A stretch of DNA of 6,364 bases from Armatimonadota bacterium (GTDB lineage: Bacteria; Armatimonadota; UBA5829). A program made the position numbers and the translations under genes. The stretch lies in NCBI GenBank assembly GCA_026415535.1, contig JAOAGX010000129.1, positions 1 through 6,364 of the forward strand. Reading direction: 5' to 3'. Positions 1-5,957 of this stretch are shown here, one piece after another (within the stretch, counting starts at the first letter, position 1; the number at the start of each line of letters is the position of its first letter). The notes under the pieces are model-generated. The model had not been told where the DNA came from. It did not search any database and was given only the letters and a program-made list of their open reading frames with translations.

Positions 1-809
1 GGAACCAAGAAAACTGGTATCAATGGGGCAGCTCCAGCTACGGCGATATCCATCTGACTGGCGACTACGATGGTGATGGAAAGAGCGAGCTTGTTGTGTT
101 CAGACCCGGCAGTTCAGCGTGGTGGTATATCAAGCTGAGCAGCACCGGATATTCCAGTCACTGGAGCTATCAACGAGGCACATCCGGCGACATACCGCTA
201 ACTGGCGATTGGGACGGCGACATGCGAACAGACATAGCAGTCTACCGTCCGGGCTCAACAGGTTACTTTATTGTGTGGACCAGCAGCAGTGGTTATTCTT
301 CGTCGCAGTCTTATGCTTGGGGAACAAGCGGCGACATACCTGTCACTGGCGACTGGGATGGCGACGGCAGGACAGACTGCACAGTGCTGCGCCAGGTTGG
401 CTCTGCCTATCGTTGGTTCATACTCAGGAGCACCGGCGGGAGCGTCTCCTACGACTGGGGGTCTCCTAGCCTTGGCGACATAATAGTAGCTGGTGACTTT
501 GACGGTGACCGAAAGACCGACTGCACTGTGGCGAGGCCCGGCTCCCAGATGTGGTGGTACGTGCTAGAGAGTTCAAGCGGTTTTTCTCGATCCTCGAGCT
601 ATCAGTGGGGAACTAGTGGCGACATTCCGGTCAGTTGTGACTTTGACGGTGATCGTCAGACTGACATCTGTGTGTATCGCCCAGGCAGCACGAGTGTGTG
701 GTATGTGAAGACCAGCAGCAGTGGCTACAACTCGTCTTTCTCCGTGAGCTTTGGTTCGAGCAACTATGTTCCAGCTGGTTCTGCCCGTCAGCAACCGTTT
801 GCTCACTAG
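1..809 (+). CDS. FG-GAP/VCBS-type repeat protein, C-terminal part (5' end outside window)
   Basis: The frame is open from base 3 to the TAG at 807-809 (268 residues visible), so the true start lies upstream; the GTG at 96 is inside a repeat and is not a plausible start. The protein consists of five 48-residue units starting with GDI at visible residues 14, 62, 110, 158 and 206. Each carries a calcium-loop motif of the form D-x-D-G-D-x-x-[TS]-[DE] (for example GDWDGDGRTD), then V-x-RPGS, an aromatic strand (WWY, WYV, WFI), a Ser/Gly-rich turn and a WGTS end. Such repeats form blades of beta-propellers in secreted or surface proteins that bind calcium and often carbohydrate or other ligands. 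A sixth unit begins in phase (residue 254) but degenerates at once and the protein stops. Unit 3 lacks RPGS and unit 5 has Cys for the Gly before the loop. Repeat type is clear; biological role and localisation are inferred, because the N-terminus and any signal peptide are not visible. Confidence 0.85.
   Translation, partial: NQENWYQWGSSSYGDIHLTGDYDGDGKSELVVFRPGSSAWWYIKLSSTGYSSHWSYQRGTSGDIPLTGDWDGDMRTDIAVYRPGSTGYFIVWTSSSGYSSSQSYAWGTSGDIPVTGDWDGDGRTDCTVLRQVGSAYRWFILRSTGGSVSYDWGSPSLGDIIVAGDFDGDRKTDCTVARPGSQMWWYVLESSSGFSRSSSYQWGTSGDIPVSCDFDGDRQTDICVYRPGSTSVWYVKTSSSGYNSSFSVSFGSSNYVPAGSARQQPFAH
42..761 (+). repeat. Five tandem 144-bp coding repeats (FG-GAP/VCBS blades)
   Basis: Units start at 42, 186, 330, 474 and 618, each marked by the codons for GDI (GGC GAC/GAT ATA/ATC/ATT). 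The period is exactly 144 bp with no insertions or deletions. A degenerate sixth start falls in phase at 762. Synonymous positions differ widely between units (GGC/GGT, GAC/GAT, CGG/CGA/AGG), so the duplications are old and the unit length is held by protein structure. Confidence 0.85.
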
Positions 810-833
810 AGCTTGCTAAAGTAAAGTGAGGTC

Positions 834-869
834 GAAGGGCCATCTCGGGTATCCAAGATGGCCCTTCTT
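834..869 (+). terminator. Hairpin after the repeat-protein gene, probable intrinsic terminator
   Basis: A perfect 12-bp inverted repeat pairs GAAGGGCCATCT (834-845) with AGATGGCCCTTC (856-867). The 10-base loop can close two further G-C pairs (847-848 with 853-854). It begins 25 bases after the stop codon. The following T-tract is poor (TTCTTA, part of it within the stem), so termination may be partly factor-assisted. It lies between convergent genes and could also help stop the minus-strand operon, although no T-tract follows on that strand. Confidence 0.65.
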
Positions 870-933
870 ACAAAGGCGTCGTGCAACACCCTTATCCCTA
901 GTTAGTTCCTACTAGGCAAGATAATCAGTATAC

Positions 934-2100
934 TTATGCGGCCTCGTCGACAACAGCATATTCTCGCGGAACAAGTACGGATACAGGCTCTTCAACTTCC
1001 TCCCGCTGCACCCAGTACGACAGGTACTCCAATATGGACTCTGTAACCTCCTGACCGCCCGCGACAAGCAATATACCAGCCTTGGAGCGAATGTCTTTTA
1101 CGATCTTCATTCCGACTCGTAAATCTGAAGCTCTGACAGTCCTTGCATCTACGTTAGCAGATACAGCATGTGTGTCTCCTAAGGCGAGGACCAGTCTGGG
1201 ATTGTAAAGATCTGGTCGCGAAACCATAACCTTGATAGCGTCTTCAGGTGATTCTCCGTTGTTTACGAGCTGATCGAAATCAAGCGCAACCCTGAGCATC
1301 TGAGCACCGAGGTTCACCACGTCACTGCTCCCCGACACACTGCGGCTGGTAAAACTTGCAAATGGCACCTGTTGAAGGCCGACCATTTCGGCGACCGATT
1401 CTAGTCTGGGTATATTAGCCAGCAGTCTTTGGGCAACGGTCGGGTGGGAGTTTAACGCCTCCTCCTCCTGAGGAGTTAAGGATTGACCTCGCCGTGTTTT
1501 TTCTAGAATAGCAGGATCTAGTGCAACACACCCTACCTGTGACAACAGCGCTGCCAACTCGAATTGCCAACTAGTTTTGATGCTTAGGTAAGAAGCCATT
1601 CGCTGAATATAGCGTCTGATTCGCGATGCCCGACTGAATGCTATCGGGTTGGTTAGAGACAGTACGTCAATCAGAACTTGAATGCTTCCGCTCAGCGTTT
1701 TCTGCAACAGTACGCGCTCAGAGGTGATAAGATTATATTGCTGCACTGCGGCTTGTAGGGTTTTGAGTAGAGTATCCGGGCTGACGGGCTTAGTCAGAAA
1801 TCGAAATATGTTACCTTCGTTGACAGCTGCAATTGCAGCCTGTAGGTCTGCGTTGCCGGTAAGCATAATTCTTACGGTATCCGGATTCCAGTCGTAAACT
1901 CGACCAAGAAAGTTTATACCGTCCATTCCCGGCATCCTTAGGTCGGAGACCACGACTGCGTAGGGGCCGTTTTTTGCTACTGCATCGAGTCCGGCCTCGG
2001 GACCTTCGGCTGTATGAACCTCGAATTGTTGCCGGAGCTGTCGATAAAAGCCGGCAAGTATGCTAGGGTCGTCGTCGACAAATAAAATCTTCTCGCCCAT
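934..2100 (-). CDS. Response regulator, REC plus degenerate HD-GYP-like domain
   Basis: This is a 388-residue protein starting at the ATG at 2100, one base after the stop of the upstream gene, with AGGAAGG 9 bases upstream. A start further upstream would place 47 residues without receiver character in front of the FVDDD motif. Residues 1-120 form a receiver: acidic pocket D9-D11, phospho-acceptor D53 in SDLRMPGMDG, T81 and K104 (LTKP). Residues about 135-290 follow the RpfG/HD-GYP fold: an AALL helix, I-L-E-K, LTPQEEE, SHP (H219) and IPRLESVAEMV. The catalytic residues are replaced, however: the HD pair is S187-Q188, the HH pair is L242-Q243, and no GYP segment is present. Residues about 318-365 form a C-terminal module (LRVGMKIVKDI, then GILLVAGGQEV) seen after some HD-type regulators. 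It should not hydrolyse cyclic-di-GMP; a binding or scaffold role is inferred. There is no DNA-binding domain. It is the last gene of the operon, ending in TAA. Confidence 0.85.
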   Translation of the reverse strand: MGEKILFVDDDPSILAGFYRQLRQQFEVHTAEGPEAGLDAVAKNGPYAVVVSDLRMPGMDGINFLGRVYDWNPDTVRIMLTGNADLQAAIAAVNEGNIFRFLTKPVSPDTLLKTLQAAVQQYNLITSERVLLQKTLSGSIQVLIDVLSLTNPIAFSRASRIRRYIQRMASYLSIKTSWQFELAALLSQVGCVALDPAILEKTRRGQSLTPQEEEALNSHPTVAQRLLANIPRLESVAEMVGLQQVPFASFTSRSVSGSSDVVNLGAQMLRVALDFDQLVNNGESPEDAIKVMVSRPDLYNPRLVLALGDTHAVSANVDARTVRASDLRVGMKIVKDIRSKAGILLVAGGQEVTESILEYLSYWVQREEVEEPVSVLVPREYAVVDEAA

Positions 2101-2101
2101 C

Positions 2102-3307
2102 TCAAGCAGCCTTCCTTTCGACAATTCCGCAAATGGACCGCCATTCGTCCAACCGATCCCACACTCCGATCTTATGCAAATAGCCCTTAGCCAGGATTGC
2201 TCGAGGAACGCTTTGTCTTGTACAATTCGCCTCCTGTTCAAGAATATCAGCCACGTGGACAGCTGTTAGCAAACAGAACTCCTTATGGATGCACCGATCG
2301 GGGGTATGGTGATATGCTACGGCTTCGACTACGGAGTCCGGTAAACCCCACAAGCCGAGTAAATAGGCTCCGACTTCCGCATGCGTTGCCCCAAACATCT
2401 CACGCTCGACCATCCAAAGAGGAATCTGATTGGTCTGCGCCTTTGCTTGCGCATCCAAATACTGGGCCGGCATATTCGAAGCGAGCACTAGCTTACCAAC
2501 GTCGTGCAACACGCCGCCTGAGAAGCAGTCGTCAAGTTCCGGCTGTTTTATGCCGCCAGTAGCAGCGATTGCTCTGGTCATAGCGCCCACCTCGACGCTG
2601 TGCTTTACCAATGCCTCGATCGAAAACACTTGCATTGTTTGCAAGCTGATTTGAGAAAAGATCTTGCAAGAAAGCACTAGCCCGCTGATGGTAGACATAC
2701 CCAATATGGCAACTGCGCGTTCCACGTCGGTTACTTGTTGATGCATCCCGAAGAATGCGGAGTTGACCAAATGAAGGACCTTCGCGGTCATTCCCACATC
2801 CCTTGAAACAATTTCCGCTATTTTGCGCACCCCTGATTCTGGCGAGCGTAGTTCAGCCAACAGTTCTAAATACGCTGATGGCAGACTGGGCAGACGAACA
2901 GTTTGTGAGATCAACCCCTGCAACGTTGCTTCAGAGAGCGAGTCTCGTAGTGCGCAGGCCCGTGAAATTGTTCGTCGGAGCCTTTCTGCATCGCACGGTT
3001 TTGACAAAAACTGATGGGCCACCCCAACACACCGAAAAATGGATTCTTCGCTGCTTTGGCCCGAAAGAACAATTCTTATGGTCTGGGGATATAGCTCCGC
3101 GACTTTTGCAAGAAGATCGGCTCCGTCCATACCGGGCATGCGCATATCGGTAACTACCACGTCGAAAGGCGCAGCGGCTAGCACGTTCAAGGCGCTCTCT
3201 CCACTTTCAGCGAATTCCATGACCCATTCCTTGCACATAGGCCGCAGCATCCTGCGCAGTCCGTTTAGTACGTTTGGCTCGTCGTCGACAAAAAGTATCC
3301 TCTTCAA
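2102..3307 (-). CDS. Response regulator, REC-HDOD
   Basis: This is a 401-residue protein with the chosen start TTG at 3307-3305, giving MKRILFVDDE. That start sits one base after the kinase stop and 9 bases after GGGAGG, matching the next junction; another TTG at 3343 is possible but would add 12 basic, non-domain residues. Residues 1-120 form a receiver: D8, D9, phospho-acceptor D54 in TDMRMPGMDG, S82 and K103 (LSKP). Residues about 130-355 form an HDOD domain: LPSLP at 139-143, AKVLHLVNSAFFG at 175-187, and AVAILG. Many HDOD proteins lack HD-type metal ligands, but here a full-looking set is present: H236, H268-D269 (LHDVGK), H309, H333-H334 and D354 (HVAD). HDOD proteins act in signalling, motility, biofilm and stress control, usually through protein contacts; whether this one has phosphohydrolase activity cannot be told from sequence. 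It is the middle gene of the operon and a likely phosphorylation target of the kinase encoded upstream. Confidence 0.9.
   Translation of the reverse strand: MKRILFVDDEPNVLNGLRRMLRPMCKEWVMEFAESGESALNVLAAAPFDVVVTDMRMPGMDGADLLAKVAELYPQTIRIVLSGQSSEESIFRCVGVAHQFLSKPCDAERLRRTISRACALRDSLSEATLQGLISQTVRLPSLPSAYLELLAELRSPESGVRKIAEIVSRDVGMTAKVLHLVNSAFFGMHQQVTDVERAVAILGMSTISGLVLSCKIFSQISLQTMQVFSIEALVKHSVEVGAMTRAIAATGGIKQPELDDCFSGGVLHDVGKLVLASNMPAQYLDAQAKAQTNQIPLWMVEREMFGATHAEVGAYLLGLWGLPDSVVEAVAYHHTPDRCIHKEFCLLTAVHVADILEQEANCTRQSVPRAILAKGYLHKIGVWDRLDEWRSICGIVERKAA
2110..2116 (-). promoter_or_regulatory. Shine-Dalgarno site deciding the start of the last operon gene
   Basis: On the minus strand AGGAAGG lies 9 bases before the ATG at 2100-2098. 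It sits inside the final codons (Arg-Lys) of the upstream HDOD gene, whose TGA (2104-2102) is separated from the ATG by one base. This supports 2100 as the start and suggests translational coupling. Confidence 0.75.
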
Positions 3308-3308
3308 A

Positions 3309-5333
3309 CTATGCCGCCTCCCTCTTTTCTGCGCAATAGTCAATAGGTATCCTGATCAAAAACGTGGTGCCTTTGCCCACCTCAGATTCAAATGAGATGT
3401 CGCCGCAATGCTTGTCCACAATAACAGCATGGGCAATCGACAGGCCTTGTCCAGTTCCTTTCCCAACCTGTTTGGTAGTGAAAAACGGGTCGAAGATTTT
3501 TGATCTGATTGACTCTGGAATACCGGTTCCAGTATCGGCTACCCGAATTTCGGCCCACCCATCGCTTTTTCGCGTACTGATGGTTATCGTGCCCTTGCCT
3601 ACTGATCCATCACCTACTACATCAGCAATCGCGTGTGCAGCGTTCACCAACAGGTTGAGTATTACTTGATTAAAATCATCGGGGATGCAAGGAACAAGAG
3701 GCAAATCAGGATCAAGGTCTAGTACGACTTCTGCAAAGTATTTCCATTCGTTGCGCGCGACCGTTACCGTAGTCTCAATCGCCTTGTTCAAATCCACGGG
3801 TATCTTTTCGTCGGTGCCGGGGTGAGAGAATTCCTTCATTGCTCTCACGATTTTTGAGATCCGCTCGATGCCCACCAATGACTCATTGATAGCTGTCGGA
3901 ATCTCGCTGGTTAGGTAATCAATGTCCACTTCTCTTGCCAGCGCTTCGGTCTCCTCAACAAGTTCCGGCGTCAGGCTACCGGTTTTCGCTGCTGACACGA
4001 GCTCCGCATACTTGGCCAATAGCTTCAAGATATCTTCGAAGCTGTCGCTAAGAAAGCGGGTGTTGTCACCCACATACTGTGTTGGAGTGTTTATCTCATG
4101 CGCAATTCCAGCAGCCAATTGGCCAATCGACTCCATTTTCTGCGTATGGCGGAGCCTAATTTCGCTCTTTTCTCTGTCCCGTTCAGCCCGCTTGCGTTCA
4201 GTAATGTCCAGTCCAATGCAAAGAATGTAATCTGCTTCGCCATAGGCATCCACAATTGGAGACATGTATATGTGCCAAACTCGCGACCCATTCGTAGGAT
4301 CATCCAGTGTCATTGCCGGTACTTCGACCAGCTTCTTACTTGCTAGCACCTCCGAGTCGATCCAAGAGAGAGCCTCAGCTTGGTCCTTGTCGAACAAGTG
4401 CTCTATGGTTCTGCCGATAATATCCTCGGTACGTCGACCGAGCATGATCTCGCTCGCTTTGTTGCACAAGACTATTCGGCGATCCTTAGCGTTCCTCAAA
4501 AATACGCTGAGCGGTAAATGGCTAACGACTGCATCTAATAACGCTAGGGCATTCTGCATTTCCCTCTCAGATCTTTTCTGCCTAGTAACATCTCGGAAAA
4601 CAAGGACCACACCAGTAATTGCCCCGCTTGTGTCCCTGACAGCAGCGCAATTGTAGTCGACGGGTATTTCCTTGCCTTGTCGCGATACCAGTATGCCATG
4701 ATTAATGGGAGAAACCGGTTTTCCGGTTATCAGGACTTTTCTGACTGGACAATATCTCTTCTTACGAGTACTCTCATCTATGACATTAAAAATTTCTCCA
4801 AGTGATACTCCAAGTGCTTCGCTTGCGCTCCAACCAGTTAGCTGCTCTGCAACGTAGCTGAGCAAAATAACTTTCCCTTCATGATCAACCACGATAACGC
4901 CATCACGAATCGATCGAAGTGTCACGGCAAGACGTTCAGATTCCTCGGCCATGGCTGCTTGTAGGCTCAAAACCCTTTCTCCAGCGCGTAGGCGTGCTCG
5001 CAGCTCGTTTCGGTCGAAAGGCTTGACGATATAGTCGTCGGCTCCAGCTTCAATGCCTTTCAGCAGGTCTTCTTTACTAGCTCTAGCTGTGAGCAAGATA
5101 GTGTAGACGTAGTGGCGTCGATGTAGTTCACGCAATCGCCGACATATCTGGAGTCCGTCCATCCTAGGCATCATCCAGTCTATAACTGCCATTCGAGGAG
5201 CTTCCTTATCCCGAAGTAATTCCCAAGCTTCTTGGCCATCAGTTGCGGTGACAACTTCATAGCCCCACGTGACCAGCATCGACTCGAGCATTGGACATAG
5301 GATGGGGTCGTCTTCTGCTACTAGCACCTTCAT
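3309..5333 (-). CDS. Soluble hybrid histidine kinase, REC-PAS-PAS-HisKA-HATPase
   Basis: This is a 674-residue protein. The ATG at 5333 is preceded by GGAGG with a 7-base spacer and opens directly into a receiver. Domains in order: REC 1-120 (D8, D9, phospho-acceptor D52 in DWMMPRMDG, T82, K104); PAS1 about 134-255, ending in FRDVTRQKRSE; PAS2 about 262-385, ending in GLDITERKRAE; a dimerisation domain with the H-box AAGIAHEINTPTQ and phospho-accepting H412; and HATPase with N-box N560/N564, G1 DTGTGIP (600-606), F-box FDPFFTTK (614-621) and G2 GKGTGQGLS (624-632). All catalytic motifs look intact. No transmembrane segment or signal peptide is visible, so it should be cytoplasmic and sense through PAS ligands or through phosphorylation of its own N-terminal receiver. 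H412 and N560 are about 148 residues apart, longer than in classical kinases, with an acidic helical insert at about 430-485. It is the first gene of the operon; the two following receiver proteins are the obvious partners (inferred from position). Confidence 0.93.
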   Translation of the reverse strand: MKVLVAEDDPILCPMLESMLVTWGYEVVTATDGQEAWELLRDKEAPRMAVIDWMMPRMDGLQICRRLRELHRRHYVYTILLTARASKEDLLKGIEAGADDYIVKPFDRNELRARLRAGERVLSLQAAMAEESERLAVTLRSIRDGVIVVDHEGKVILLSYVAEQLTGWSASEALGVSLGEIFNVIDESTRKKRYCPVRKVLITGKPVSPINHGILVSRQGKEIPVDYNCAAVRDTSGAITGVVLVFRDVTRQKRSEREMQNALALLDAVVSHLPLSVFLRNAKDRRIVLCNKASEIMLGRRTEDIIGRTIEHLFDKDQAEALSWIDSEVLASKKLVEVPAMTLDDPTNGSRVWHIYMSPIVDAYGEADYILCIGLDITERKRAERDREKSEIRLRHTQKMESIGQLAAGIAHEINTPTQYVGDNTRFLSDSFEDILKLLAKYAELVSAAKTGSLTPELVEETEALAREVDIDYLTSEIPTAINESLVGIERISKIVRAMKEFSHPGTDEKIPVDLNKAIETTVTVARNEWKYFAEVVLDLDPDLPLVPCIPDDFNQVILNLLVNAAHAIADVVGDGSVGKGTITISTRKSDGWAEIRVADTGTGIPESIRSKIFDPFFTTKQVGKGTGQGLSIAHAVIVDKHCGDISFESEVGKGTTFLIRIPIDYCAEKREAA
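3317..3322 (-). promoter_or_regulatory. Shine-Dalgarno site deciding the TTG start of the HDOD regulator gene
   Basis: GGGAGG on the minus strand lies 9 bases before TTG 3307-3305 and is embedded in the last codons (Arg-Glu-Ala) of the kinase gene. The kinase stop TAG (3311-3309) and the TTG are separated by one T. The geometry is the same as at the next junction, which supports the TTG start. Confidence 0.7.
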
Positions 5334-5469
5334 GCGAGCACCTCCACGGCGCGATCTAACTCGGGATTAGTTAAGAGTTCGCCTAGCCGCACAGCTTCAA
5401 TGAGAGAAATTCGTTTAAAAATCCCTTAATACTGTTGCCGAGCATATTCCAATGCTTAGATCAACAAGT

Positions 5470-5498
5470 ATTATCGGTGTCTACTATTCGGCTCACAA
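5470..5498 (-). promoter_or_regulatory. Candidate sigma70-type promoter of the kinase operon
   Basis: On the minus strand TTGTGA (5498-5493; 4 of 6 consensus bases) is followed after exactly 17 bases by GATAAT (5475-5470; 5 of 6). Transcription would start near 5463, giving a leader of about 130 nt before the kinase ATG. The fit is reasonable, but the -35 box is weak and other AT-rich boxes are nearby. Confidence 0.45.
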
Positions 5499-5817
5499 GG
5501 GAATTACGGCCACAGTTGGGCCCAATATATTATGTTTATAGATATTTATTTCGTCCGCGTAACAACACTGGGTGTGCTTAATGATCATAATATTCTAACC
5601 AATTGGCATTAATATACCATATTTGGTCTTCTAAGTACCAGTTGCGGTCCCAGCAAAGAAAACACAAAGATGCGTAAAGGCTAAAAAGGACAAGCCGGTA
5701 CGTGAATTCAAAGAGCGTTATATATTACGGAGGGCTCGGCATTAGGATTTGCTTCTTATTGCTGGTTGGACCCAAAAGTAGCCTGTACAAAGTATCCTGT
5801 ATTTAAACCTACCTGCG

Positions 5818-5846
5818 TTGACACGCCCTTGACTATGTGCTATTAT
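5818..5846 (+). promoter_or_regulatory. Strong sigma70-type promoter of guaA
   Basis: A perfect -35 box TTGACA (5818-5823), a 17-base spacer and the -10 box TATTAT (5841-5846; 5 of 6) make a near-consensus housekeeping promoter. The expected transcription start is about 5852-5854, leaving a leader of about 105 nt before the guaA GTG. High expression, or control acting after initiation, is inferred from the strength of this promoter. Confidence 0.8.
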
Positions 5847-5852
5847 GTGTCC

Positions 5853-5957
5853 AGCAGAATTTACACCTGCTACGTTGCCTACGGAGTCTATTCCCCGTCG
5901 CCTAAAGGATTACACTAGCCCGACAGGAAAGGGCAACACGTTTGTCTGGAGGCCTTT
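5853..5957 (+). promoter_or_regulatory. Structured 5' leader of guaA, possible cis-regulatory RNA
   Basis: The leader between the predicted transcription start and the GTG can fold. A first hairpin pairs AGCAG (5853-5857) with CTGCT (5867-5871). A closing stem pairs GTTGCCT (5874-5880) with GGGCAAC (5931-5937), six Watson-Crick pairs plus one G-U. It encloses a hairpin ACGG (5881-5884) with CCGT (5895-5898) and a second arm that can pair GTCG (5897-5900) with CGAC (5921-5924) as an alternative. The closing stem ends 10 bases before the Shine-Dalgarno GGAGG (5948-5952), and GCCT of its left arm can alternatively pair with AGGC (5950-5953). It does not match the purine, ykkC or ZTP riboswitch motifs as I know them. 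Structure was found by eye, without energy calculation. Confidence 0.35.

Larger units (their letters stand above)
5334..5957. other. Divergent intergenic region, no supported gene
   Basis: 624 bases lie between the kinase start (minus) and guaA (plus). Only very short open frames without Shine-Dalgarno sites occur here. The region holds candidate promoters facing both ways and the guaA leader. The middle part (about 5520-5640) is AT-rich and contains the palindromes TTGGGCCCAA (5516-5525), ATGATCAT (5581-5588) and CCAATTGG (5599-5606), which could be protein-binding sites or chance. The kinase leader contains a small dyad, TAACT (5357-5361) and AGTTA (5369-5373). The stretch 5640-5800 shows nothing that can be assigned. 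Confidence 0.7.

Noticed and set aside
42..761. Regular repeats as a CRISPR or non-coding satellite array
   Set aside because: The repeats are translated in one frame with conserved calcium-loop residues and no spacer/repeat structure.
573..843. Minus-strand open frames of about 70-77 codons opposite the repeat protein
   Set aside because: They overlap the clearly coding plus-strand repeats, have no recognisable domain, and are explained as shadows of the repeat composition.
897..916. Inverted repeat CCTAGT / ACTAGG as terminator of the minus-strand operon
   Set aside because: The stem is only 6 bp, with an 8-base loop and no T-tract on either strand; it is too weak to call.
2101..2241. Upstream extension of the last operon gene to a start at 2241
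   Set aside because: It would overlap the HDOD gene by 140 bases and add 47 residues without domain character; ATG 2100 has a good ribosome site and opens directly into the receiver.
5532..5612. 26-codon plus-strand open frame in the intergenic region
   Set aside because: No ribosome site, no recognisable sequence, and an AT-rich context in which such frames are expected by chance.
5835..5918. 27-codon open frame as a guaA leader peptide
   Set aside because: Its ATG lies upstream of the predicted transcription start, inside the promoter spacer, and has no ribosome site; no run of regulatory codons is visible.
5853..5957. Purine, ykkC-family or ZTP riboswitch before guaA
   Set aside because: The conserved core sequences of these classes as I know them are not found in order; only a generic structured leader can be supported.
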